DNA of 48,450 nt, from NCBI GenBank assembly GCA_029946105.1, contig JAQSDW010000041.1, positions 13,939-62,388 of the forward strand, written 5' to 3'. The notes beneath the pieces were generated by a model. The model saw only the letters and a program-made list of their open reading frames with translations. It ran no database searches and was not told where the DNA came from. Positions within the stretch are counted from its first letter, which is position 1; each line of letters starts with the position of its first letter. Shown here one piece after another: positions 8,388-15,470 of the stretch. Both the position numbers and the translations under genes were made by a program. The stretch comes from Reyranella sp. (lineage in GTDB: Bacteria; Pseudomonadota; Alphaproteobacteria; Reyranellales; Reyranellaceae).

Positions 8388-9113
8388 ATGGCTCAAAGAG
8401 TTGCAGTGGTAACGGGCGGAACGCGCGGCATCGGCGGCGCCATCTCGCGCATGCTGAAGGACAAGAATTACAAGGTTGCCGCCACCTATGCCGGCAATGA
8501 GGACGCGGCCCAGAAATTCAAGGGCGAGACCGGAATCGCGGTCTACAAGTTTGACGTCGGCGACTTCGCTGCCTGCCAGTCGGTGATTGCGCAGATCGAG
8601 AAGGATCTGGGGCCGGTCGACGTGCTGGTGAACAACGCCGGCATCACCCGCGACTCGACCATGCGCCGCCTCACGCGCGACATGTGGGATGCCGTCATCG
8701 ACACCAATCTCGGCTCTTGCTTCAACATGTCGAAGGCGGTGTGGGAAGGCATGAACACGCGCGGCTTCGGCCGCATCGTCAACATCGGCTCGATCAACGG
8801 CCAGGGGGGCCAGTACGGCCAGGTGAACTATGCCGCCGCCAAGTCGGGCATCCATGGTTTCACCAAGGCGCTGGCGCAGGAAGGCGCGTCGAAGGGCATC
8901 ACCGTGAACGCCATCGCGCCGGGCTACACCGAGACCGACATGGTCGCGGCCGTGCCGGCCAATGTGCTGGAAAAGATCGTTGCCAAGATTCCGGTCGGAC
9001 GGCTCGGCAAGGCCGAGGAGATCGGCCGCGGCGTGATGTTCCTGATCGCCGACGACGCGGGTTTCATCACCGGCTCGACGCTGTCGATCAACGGCGGCCA
9101 GCATATGTACTGA
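8388..9113 (+). CDS. phaB: acetoacetyl-CoA reductase PhaB
   Basis: 241 aa short-chain dehydrogenase. Reduces acetoacetyl-CoA to (R)-3-hydroxybutyryl-CoA with NADPH, feeding PhaC. Visible features are the nucleotide-binding TGGTRGIG at residues 9-16, NNAG at 82-85, catalytic Ser135 in NIGSINGQ, Tyr148 and Lys152 in YAAAK, and the PhaB-typical GQGGQYGQVNY block (13 residues from Ser to Tyr, as in Ralstonia PhaB). ATG 8388 follows GGGAGG with good spacing; the long open frame upstream is antisense to other genes. It lies 2.5 kb from phaA with three unrelated minus-strand genes between, so the PHA pathway is split into separate units. FabG is the alternative, but the motif set favours PhaB. Confidence 0.9.
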   Translation: MAQRVAVVTGGTRGIGGAISRMLKDKNYKVAATYAGNEDAAQKFKGETGIAVYKFDVGDFAACQSVIAQIEKDLGPVDVLVNNAGITRDSTMRRLTRDMWDAVIDTNLGSCFNMSKAVWEGMNTRGFGRIVNIGSINGQGGQYGQVNYAAAKSGIHGFTKALAQEGASKGITVNAIAPGYTETDMVAAVPANVLEKIVAKIPVGRLGKAEEIGRGVMFLIADDAGFITGSTLSINGGQHMY

Positions 9114-9135
9114 CAATCGGGCGGGAGACGCCATG

Positions 9136-9170
9136 ATGGGGTCGGCGGCGAGCGCCGGCCCCATTTATTT
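9136..9170 (+). terminator. rho-independent terminator of phaB
   Basis: ATGGGGTCGGCG-gcgag-CGCCGGCCCCAT forms a 12-bp GC-rich stem with one T-G pair, followed by TTATTTT. It begins 22 bases after the phaB stop. Confidence 0.8.
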
Positions 9171-9195
9171 TATGTGTCATTTGCGGGAGCGACCG

Positions 9196-9594
9196 ATGGC
9201 CAAGTTGACCGAGTACAAAGACATGGGCCCGCGGGCCAAGGCGGTGGTCGACGGCATCGCCCAGGCGCGCGGCACCGATCCGGCCGGCATCAACAACGTG
9301 TGGAAGGCGCTCGCCCGCCACCCTGACGTCATGGAGCGCTTCGCCGCCGAAATGAAGGCGGTGATGGCGCCGGGCAAGCTCGACGGCCTCACCAAGGAGC
9401 TGATCTATCTTGCCGTGTCGATGGCCAACCGGTGCGACTACTGCATCAATTCGCACGGCTACATGGCGCGGCAGAAGGGCATGACCGACGAGATGTACAG
9501 CGAGTTCGTGGCTGTCGTGCTTGCGGCGCAGAAGGGCAACCAGATCGCGACGGGGTATCGTGTCCCGGTCGATGCCGCTTTCGAGGAGAAGTGA
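9196..9594 (+). CDS. carboxymuconolactone decarboxylase / AhpD-like protein
   Basis: 132 aa, all-helical CMD fold. The conserved ELIYLAVSMANRCDYCINSH block carries the CxxC redox pair and the downstream His that make the AhpD-type peroxidase/disulfide-reductase centre, so a thiol-based antioxidant role is more likely than lactone decarboxylation. ATG 9196 is preceded by GGGAG at six bases; the earlier in-frame ATG at 9133 lies inside the phaB terminator and is rejected. The stop is two bases from the GTG start of the next gene, so it is coupled with the methyltransferase. Confidence 0.85.
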   Translation: MAKLTEYKDMGPRAKAVVDGIAQARGTDPAGINNVWKALARHPDVMERFAAEMKAVMAPGKLDGLTKELIYLAVSMANRCDYCINSHGYMARQKGMTDEMYSEFVAVVLAAQKGNQIATGYRVPVDAAFEEK

Positions 9595-9595
9595 C

Positions 9596-10402
9596 GTGAG
9601 TTCTGGGACGGCCAATATGGTCTGGGATGCAAACCTCTACCTGAAGTTCGCCGATCTTCGCGTGCGACCCGCGCTCGACCTGATGGGACGTCTCGATCCG
9701 GCCAACGGCGCGCGGGCGGGCCACGTGATCTACGATCTCGGCTGCGGCGCCGGCAACATCTCGCGCATCCTGGCGGAACGCTTTCCCGGGGCGGAGGTCG
9801 TCGGCATCGATTCGTCGGAGGAGATGCTGGCCAAGGCGCGTACGCAGACGACCGACAGCCGCGTCAGTTTTGCCAAGGGTGACCTCGCGCAATTCAAGCC
9901 GGGCAAACCACCGGGCATTCTCTACAGCAACGCCGCCTATCACTGGCTCGAGGGGCACATCGACATGTTCCCCAGGCTGATGAAATTGCTGCCGTCGGGC
10001 GGCCAGCTCGCCATCCAGATGCCGCGCAACCACGAAGCGCCCTCGCATGCGCTGATGCGCCAGGCGGCCGAAGCGGGACCTTGGCGCGACAAGCTCGCCA
10101 GCGTGCGCACGATCCGGCCAGTGCTCGAGCCGCCGCGTTACTACGACGTGCTGAAGCCGCTCTGCTCCGATCTCGAGATTTGGGAGACGATCTATCAGCA
10201 GCCGCTCACCGGCAAGGATCCGGTGGCGCAGTTCACCGCCGGTACCGGGTTGCGTCCCTTCCTCGACCTGCTGCAGGAGCCGGAACGTACGCAATATTAC
10301 GAGGCCTATGCCGCGCTGGCCGCCAAGGCCTATCCGATGCGCGCCGACGGCATCACGATCTTTCCCTTCCGCCGGCTGTTCATCGTGGCGCGCCGCGCAT
10401 GA
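9596..10402 (+). CDS. tam: trans-aconitate 2-methyltransferase-like SAM methyltransferase
   Basis: 268 aa. Class I methyltransferase with motif I YDLGCGAGNIS and acidic loop GIDSSEEML. The opening WDANLYLKFADLRVRPALDLM, the middle YSNAAYHWLEGH and the QMPRNHEAPSH block are characteristic of Tam, which methylates trans-aconitate, an off-pathway inhibitor of aconitase. GTG 9596 has GAGGAG upstream; ATG 9617 is a shorter alternative. Its stop overlaps the ggt start (ATGA), so the AhpD-like gene, tam and ggt form one tight run. Confidence 0.82.
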   Translation: MSSGTANMVWDANLYLKFADLRVRPALDLMGRLDPANGARAGHVIYDLGCGAGNISRILAERFPGAEVVGIDSSEEMLAKARTQTTDSRVSFAKGDLAQFKPGKPPGILYSNAAYHWLEGHIDMFPRLMKLLPSGGQLAIQMPRNHEAPSHALMRQAAEAGPWRDKLASVRTIRPVLEPPRYYDVLKPLCSDLEIWETIYQQPLTGKDPVAQFTAGTGLRPFLDLLQEPERTQYYEAYAALAAKAYPMRADGITIFPFRRLFIVARRA

Positions 10403-12051
10403 CACTGCGCCGCCTGCTTGCCGCCTTGGCGGTACTGCTGGCGATCTGCCGTGTGCAGGCGAGCTTGGCGGCGCCACAGGCGATGGTGGCGGCAGCGCAT
10501 CCGCTTGCCGTCGACGCCGGACTGGAGGTGCTTCGGCGCGGCGGCACTGCCGTCGACGCGGCTGTTGCCGTGCAGATGGTGTTGGGCGTCGTCGAACCGC
10601 AGGCCTCGGGAATCGGTGGCGGCGGCTTCCTGCTGCACTATGACAACGCGACACGCGCGATCACGGTCTACGACGGCCGCGAGACGGCGCCGGCCGGCGC
10701 CACGCCCACGATGTTCCTCGATGGCAACGGCAAGCCGTTGGGCTTTCGCCCGGCCGTCGTTTCCGGCATTTCCGTCGGCGTCCCCGGTGCCCTGGCGATG
10801 CTGGAGCTCGCCCACAAGGAACACGGCAAGCTCGCCTGGCGTGACCTGTTCGAGCCGGCGATCGCCGCGGCGCGCGATGGCTTTCCTGTGCCGCCGCGGC
10901 TCGCCGCCTGGCTCAGCCGCATTCCGGGATTGCGCGAAGAGCCCGGCATCCGCGCGGTCTATTTCAATGCCGAAGGGTCGCCGCGCAAGGCGGGCGAGCG
11001 CATCGCCAATCCCGATCTCGCCGGGACGATGCGCCTGATCGCTGACCAGGGCACGCGTGCCTTCTACGAGGGTGCGATTGCTGCCGAGATGGTGGAGCGC
11101 GTGCGGGCTCACGAGAGGCCCGGCACGCTCTCGCTCGCCGATCTTGCCGACTATCGTCCGATCAAGCGGGAGGCGTTGTGCGGCCCCTATCGTCTCTGGG
11201 TGGTCTGCGGCATGCCCCCGCCTTCCTCGGGCGGCATCGCGATCCTGCAGGCGCTGACGCTGCTCGAACCTTTCGAGATCTGGCGCGACACGCCGAGCGA
11301 CCTGCGCTCGATCCATCTCATCGCCGAGGCGAGCCGGCTCGCCTTCGCCGACCGCGACCGCTACGTCGCCGATCCGGCTTTCGTGAAGGTGCCGGTCGAG
11401 GGGCTGCTGTCACCCACCTACCTCGCGGAGCGCCGCAAGCTGATGTCGCCCGACCGCAGCATGGGCAAGGTCGGTCCCGGCGTGCCGCCGGGCTATGTCG
11501 AGCGCGGCACCAGCCACATGAGCATCGTCGACCGCTGGGGCAATGCCGTTGCCTTCACCACCACAATCGAGGCGCCATTTGGTGCCCAGATCATGGTGCG
11601 TGGCTTCCTGCTCAACAACGAGCTCACCGATTTCTCACCACTGCCCGAGGCGGATGGCCGGCCGATCGCCAACCGGGTCGAACCGGGCAAGCGGCCGCGC
11701 TCGTCGATGTCGCCGACGCTGGTTTTTGACCAGGGCAACAGGCTCGTCGCGGTACTGGGCTCGGCCGGCGGGTCCCGCATCATCGGCGACACGCTGCAGG
11801 CGCTGCTCGGCCTGCTCGACTGGAATTTGCCGGTTTCTGCAGCCATCGCGCTGCCACGTGTGATCAATTCCAACGGCCCGACGGAGCTGGAACGGGGCCC
11901 GCTGGCCGATCTGGCGGACGGCTTGCGCGGCTTGGGCCATCAAGTACAAGTCCGCGGGCATGAGGGTGGCCTCACCGGCATTCGCCGGGTAGGCGACGGT
12001 TGGGAGGGCGGTGCCGATCCCCGTCGCGATGGCGCCGCCCGGGGAGAATAG
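10399..12051 (+). CDS. ggt: gamma-glutamyltransferase (periplasmic)
   Basis: 550 aa. A signal peptide (about residues 1-25, LAALAVLLAICRVQASLAA) directs it to the periplasm. It is made as a precursor that cleaves itself before a threonine; here Thr371 in GTSHMSIVDRWGNAVAFTTT starts the small subunit. The large-subunit motif SGIGGGGFLL and the small-subunit GSAGGSRI block are present. It hydrolyses or transfers the gamma-glutamyl group of glutathione and related compounds. ATG 10399 overlaps the tam stop and gives the signal peptide. The typical TTH at the cleavage site is GTSH here, a mild variant. The next gene begins two bases after its stop. Confidence 0.88.
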   Translation: MTLRRLLAALAVLLAICRVQASLAAPQAMVAAAHPLAVDAGLEVLRRGGTAVDAAVAVQMVLGVVEPQASGIGGGGFLLHYDNATRAITVYDGRETAPAGATPTMFLDGNGKPLGFRPAVVSGISVGVPGALAMLELAHKEHGKLAWRDLFEPAIAAARDGFPVPPRLAAWLSRIPGLREEPGIRAVYFNAEGSPRKAGERIANPDLAGTMRLIADQGTRAFYEGAIAAEMVERVRAHERPGTLSLADLADYRPIKREALCGPYRLWVVCGMPPPSSGGIAILQALTLLEPFEIWRDTPSDLRSIHLIAEASRLAFADRDRYVADPAFVKVPVEGLLSPTYLAERRKLMSPDRSMGKVGPGVPPGYVERGTSHMSIVDRWGNAVAFTTTIEAPFGAQIMVRGFLLNNELTDFSPLPEADGRPIANRVEPGKRPRSSMSPTLVFDQGNRLVAVLGSAGGSRIIGDTLQALLGLLDWNLPVSAAIALPRVINSNGPTELERGPLADLADGLRGLGHQVQVRGHEGGLTGIRRVGDGWEGGADPRRDGAARGE

Positions 12052-12052
12052 A

Positions 12053-13246
12053 GTGGCCGCGAAGAAATTGCCGAGTGTCCTGCTGCGTGCCGGCGAGGAC
12101 CGCCGCGTCCGGTCGGGCCATCCCTGGGCCTTCTCCAACGAGATCCTGATGGACGCCGAGACCAAGGCGCTGCCGCCAGGCTCGCTGGTGATCCTGCGCA
12201 CGCCGGGCGGCGAGGCCCTGGGCGTTGCCACCTTCAATCCGCATTCGCTGATCGCGGCGCGCCTGCTGACCTCGAATCCCGAGGCGATCATCGATGCCCT
12301 GTTCTTCGGCAGGCGCCTCGCCAATGCCATCGCGCTGCGCGATCGGCTGGTCGGTGTTCCCTACTATCGCCTGATCCATGCCGAGGCCGACGGCCTGCCC
12401 GGCGTGATCATCGATCGCTTCGGCGACGCGGTGGTCGTGCAGGTGAATTCGATCGGCATGGAACATCTGACGCCCGTCCTGCTCGAGGCCATCGAGGCCG
12501 AGCTGTCGCCGCGCGTCATCGTGCTCAAGAACGATTCGCCGGTGCGCGAACTCGAAGGGCTGAAGCGCGAGACGACGATCGCCAAGGGCGAACTCGACGG
12601 TCCGATCGAGCTGATCGAGAACGACGCGCGCTTCGTGGCCGATCTGTCGGGTGGCCAGAAGACCGGTTGGTTCTACGACCAGCGCGACAACCGTCGCTTC
12701 ATGACGCGCTTCGCCAAGGATGCGCGCGTGCTCGATGCCTATTGCTACAGTGGCGGCTTCGGCGTGCTCGCGGCCAAGCATGGCGCCAAGTCGGTGATGT
12801 GCCTCGACCGCTCGCAGCCCGCGCTCGATTCGGCCATCAAGGCCGCCGAGCTGAACGGGGTCGGCGACATCGTGACCTTCCGCAAGGGCGAAGTGTTCGA
12901 CACCCTGGAGAAGCTCGGCCCCGACGGTCGCAACTTCGATGTCGTGATCTGCGATCCGCCGGCCTTCGTAAAGAGCCGCAAGGACATCAAGGTGGGCGTG
13001 CAGGGCTATCGCAAGATGGTGCGGCTGGCGGTACCCTTGGTTGCCCCGGGCGGCTTCCTGTTCGTGGCCTCGTGCTCTCATCTGGTCGAACCGCCGCTGT
13101 TTGCCGAACAGGTGCGGCGCGGATTGCGCGACGCCGGCAAGAACGCTCGTATCCTGCGCAGCGCCGGGGCGGCACTCGACCATCCGGTCCATCCCGGCCT
13201 GCCCGAGACGGCCTACCTCAAGGCGATGACCCTGCAAATCGACTGA
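12053..13246 (+). CDS. rlmI: RlmI-like 23S rRNA (cytosine-C5) methyltransferase
   Basis: 397 aa. An N-terminal PUA domain (about 5-75, RAGEDRRVRSGHPWAFSNEI) and a middle domain precede a SAM-binding Rossmann fold with VLDAYCYSGGFGVLAA, CDPPAFVKSRKD and the C-terminal SCSH. This layout matches RlmI/YccW, which methylates C1962 of 23S rRNA; the DPPAF motif and the catalytic Cys in SCS are the expected ones. A GTG start at 12053, with GGGGAG just upstream and lying one base past the ggt stop, gives the family's normal N-terminus. The target base is inferred from the family. Confidence 0.85.
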   Translation: MAAKKLPSVLLRAGEDRRVRSGHPWAFSNEILMDAETKALPPGSLVILRTPGGEALGVATFNPHSLIAARLLTSNPEAIIDALFFGRRLANAIALRDRLVGVPYYRLIHAEADGLPGVIIDRFGDAVVVQVNSIGMEHLTPVLLEAIEAELSPRVIVLKNDSPVRELEGLKRETTIAKGELDGPIELIENDARFVADLSGGQKTGWFYDQRDNRRFMTRFAKDARVLDAYCYSGGFGVLAAKHGAKSVMCLDRSQPALDSAIKAAELNGVGDIVTFRKGEVFDTLEKLGPDGRNFDVVICDPPAFVKSRKDIKVGVQGYRKMVRLAVPLVAPGGFLFVASCSHLVEPPLFAEQVRRGLRDAGKNARILRSAGAALDHPVHPGLPETAYLKAMTLQID

Positions 13247-13271
13247 CCATGTCGAGCGTCGGCCCGCGCCT

Positions 13272-13901
13272 CTAGATATCGGGAAACGGCGCGAACACGC
13301 CGCGCGCGGGATCGTAGGCCCTGACCTCGCCGGTCTCGATCTCGTAGACCCAGCCATGGATCGCGAGACGGCCGCCGGCCAGCGCCTGCTGTACGGCGGG
13401 GTGGGTCGCCAGATGCTCCATCTGCACCAGGACGTTGAGCTCCGTGAGGCGCCTCAGGCGCTCTTCCTCGTCGATGTCCGAGGGCGCGGCAGCGAGACGC
13501 TGCCGCGCCTCGTCGCCATAGCGCAGCCAGCGCGCCACCGCCGGCATGTCGGCCACGGCGTCGGGATGGAGGATGCCTTTGACGGCCCCGCAATCGGAAT
13601 GGCCGCAGATGATCACGTGGGGCGTCTTCAGCGCCGTGATGGCGTATTCGATGCTGGCCGAAACGCCGACGGCCGCGCCGCTGTAGATCGGCGCGATGTT
13701 GCCGGGGTTGCGCTCGATGAACAGCTCGCCGGGGCCGGTCTGGGTGATCATCGAGGGCACGATGCGGGAGTCGGCGCAGGTCAGGAACAGCGCCTTGGGC
13801 TGCTGGGCATCCGCCAGGCCTTCGAACTGCGCCCGGCGTTGCGGGAACACGTCGCGGCGGAAGCGCCCGATGCCGCGCGCCATCGTCTCGAGAAAATCCA
13901 C
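13272..13901 (-). CDS. beta-class carbonic anhydrase
   Basis: 209 aa. Interconverts CO2 and bicarbonate. Zinc-site residues are Cys42, His101 and Cys104 (CADSR and GHSDCGAVKG), with the Asp44-Arg46 catalytic dyad. The dimer-interface and active-site residues QTGPGELFIERNPGN fit the beta class (CynT/Can type). It is convergent with the RlmI-like gene, with about 25 bp between stops and no obvious hairpin. No signal peptide, so cytosolic. Confidence 0.92.
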   Translation of the reverse strand: MDFLETMARGIGRFRRDVFPQRRAQFEGLADAQQPKALFLTCADSRIVPSMITQTGPGELFIERNPGNIAPIYSGAAVGVSASIEYAITALKTPHVIICGHSDCGAVKGILHPDAVADMPAVARWLRYGDEARQRLAAAPSDIDEEERLRRLTELNVLVQMEHLATHPAVQQALAGGRLAIHGWVYEIETGEVRAYDPARGVFAPFPDI

Positions 13902-14056
13902 CCCGTGCTCCCTCTAATTTGCTTGAGCAGGCGCTTTTGCTTGTGCCGACCGGTCGAACGATCCGACAATCCCCAAGTCACCGCCCCAAATTTCTAGCTC
14001 ACGAGTTATCGGATTTCGACGCACCTGCCCAGCCGACCCTTCCTCGAGGACTCTTC

Positions 14057-14593
14057 ATGCCCGTCAGTTCCCCTGTCTCCTCGCGCCGAGTGCTGCTCGC
14101 CGCCATCGCCGCATCCGCCATCGCCGCATCCGCCATCGCCGCGTCCGCCGTCGTCGCAACCGCGATCGTCGGCACGGCCCGCGCGCAAGGCTCGGACGAT
14201 CCGGCCCGGCTGGTCGGGGTCATGAACGACTACGCCGCCGCGTTGCGCGCCAACAATGTCGAGGCACTGGTCGGGCTCTATGCGTCCAACGGGGTCTTCA
14301 TGCGCGAGGACATGCCGGCGGTGGTCGGCCGCGACGCGCTACGCCATGCCTATCGCGAGGTCTTCGCCACGCTGAAGGTAGATCTCGCCTTCACGATCCA
14401 GGAGACGGAAGTCGCGGGAGACATGGCGTGGCTGCGCTCGACCTCGGCGGGCCGTCTCAAGGTCCTGGCGACTGGCGCGGAAAGTGCAGAGTCCTTCAAC
14501 CAGCTGATCGTGTTCCGGCGCGAGGCCGGTACCTGGAAGATCCGCAGTTACCTCTATGCCTCGAACCGGCCGGGTGCGGGGCCGGCGAAATAA
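14057..14593 (+). CDS. secreted NTF2-like (SgcJ/EcaC-type, DUF4440-like) protein
   Basis: 178 aa. A long Ala/Ile-rich signal sequence (residues about 10-43, ending TARAQ) is built of an in-frame 15-bp tandem repeat giving AIAAS three times. The mature part (MNDYAAALRANNVEALVGLYASNGVFMRE, AYREVFATLKVDLAFTIQETEVAGDMAWLR, FRREAGTWKIRSYLY) is an NTF2-like fold of the SgcJ/EcaC/DUF4440 group, whose members are small binding proteins or isomerases with no fixed activity. ATG 14057 has GAGGA six bases before it. The next gene starts 21 bases downstream with its own ribosome site. Confidence 0.78.
   Translation: MPVSSPVSSRRVLLAAIAASAIAASAIAASAVVATAIVGTARAQGSDDPARLVGVMNDYAAALRANNVEALVGLYASNGVFMREDMPAVVGRDALRHAYREVFATLKVDLAFTIQETEVAGDMAWLRSTSAGRLKVLATGAESAESFNQLIVFRREAGTWKIRSYLYASNRPGAGPAK
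14102..14161 (+). repeat. 15-bp tandem repeat inside a signal-peptide coding region
   Basis: Unit GCCATCGCCGCATCC occurs at 14102-14116 and 14117-14131 (identical), 14132-14146 (one change) and a diverged copy at 14147-14161. Each unit adds five residues to the hydrophobic core of the signal peptide, so copy-number change keeps the frame. Confidence 0.9.
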
Positions 14594-14614
14594 CGCGCAA
14601 GACGGGAGGACCCG

Positions 14615-15460
14615 ATGTCCGACGAACGCTACACCGTGATCCTGGGCGACCGCCGCTACGCCATCCATCGCAAATGGGCACGATTGCCGGCGGGCGAGAG
14701 CTTCGGCTTCCTGTCCGACCTGATGGTCGACAGCGATGGACGGGTGCATGTGGCGCAACGCGGCACCGACCGGCCGGTACTGGTGTTCGGTCGCGACGGC
14801 CGGCTGGAAGGAAGCTGGGGCGAGGGCCAGCTCGCCGAACCGCACTATCTCAACGCCGCGCCCGACGGCACGATCCTGGTGGCCGATCGCGACGCCCACC
14901 AGGTCTTGAAATTCGATCTCGCCGGCAGGCTCCTGCAGGCCTTGGGCAAGCGCCATTGGCCCTCGCTCGACGCGCCCTTCAACCATCCGACGGCAGCAGC
15001 GCAGGCAGCCGACGGTGAGATCTACGTCGCCGACGGCTACGGCAATTCCAGCGTCCATCGCTTTGCCGCCGACGGCAGGTTGATCGCCACCTGGGGCGGT
15101 CCCGGCGCGGGCGACGGCGCCTTCACCACCCCGCATGCCGTCTGGGTCGATCGCTTCGGCAAGGTGCTGGTGGGCGACCGTGAGAATAATCGTATCCAGG
15201 TGTTCGATCGCGACGGCGCTTTCCTCGCGGCCTGGGGCGACTTCTACCATCCCATGCAGATCTGGGTGGACGACCGCGACATGGTGTTCGTGACCGACCA
15301 GATCCCGCGCATCAGCCTGCTGTCGCCCGACGGCAAGCTGGTCGGGCGGTGCCGCGGTGCGATCAACGGGGCGCATGGGCTTTCCGGCGACGCCGAGGGC
15401 AACCTCTATCTTTCAGAGCTGCCGCCGCAGGAAATCACCAAGCTCGAGCGCCTTAACTGA
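14615..15460 (+). CDS. NHL-repeat six-bladed beta-propeller protein
   Basis: 281 aa made of repeated blades of the form DG-x-I-x-VAD-x4-x-V-x-KFD-x-G-x-LL-x-x-G; examples are APDGTILVADRDAHQVLKFD and ADGEIYVADGYGNSSVHRFA. This matches bacterial NHL/SMP-30-like propellers often annotated as peptidyl-alpha-hydroxyglycine alpha-amidating-lyase-like. No signal peptide is visible, so it is presumably cytosolic. Propellers of this type are lactonases, lyases or binding scaffolds, and the sequence does not say which. A strong GGGAGGA lies upstream of ATG 14615. Its stop is 11 bases from the end of the convergent antiporter gene. Confidence 0.75.
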   Translation: MSDERYTVILGDRRYAIHRKWARLPAGESFGFLSDLMVDSDGRVHVAQRGTDRPVLVFGRDGRLEGSWGEGQLAEPHYLNAAPDGTILVADRDAHQVLKFDLAGRLLQALGKRHWPSLDAPFNHPTAAAQAADGEIYVADGYGNSSVHRFAADGRLIATWGGPGAGDGAFTTPHAVWVDRFGKVLVGDRENNRIQVFDRDGAFLAAWGDFYHPMQIWVDDRDMVFVTDQIPRISLLSPDGKLVGRCRGAINGAHGLSGDAEGNLYLSELPPQEITKLERLN

Positions 15461-15470
15461 CATCAACGGA

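Noticed and set aside
9133..9195. Earlier start for the AhpD-like gene
   Set aside because: Would place the phaB terminator hairpin inside the coding sequence; ATG 9196 has its own ribosome site.
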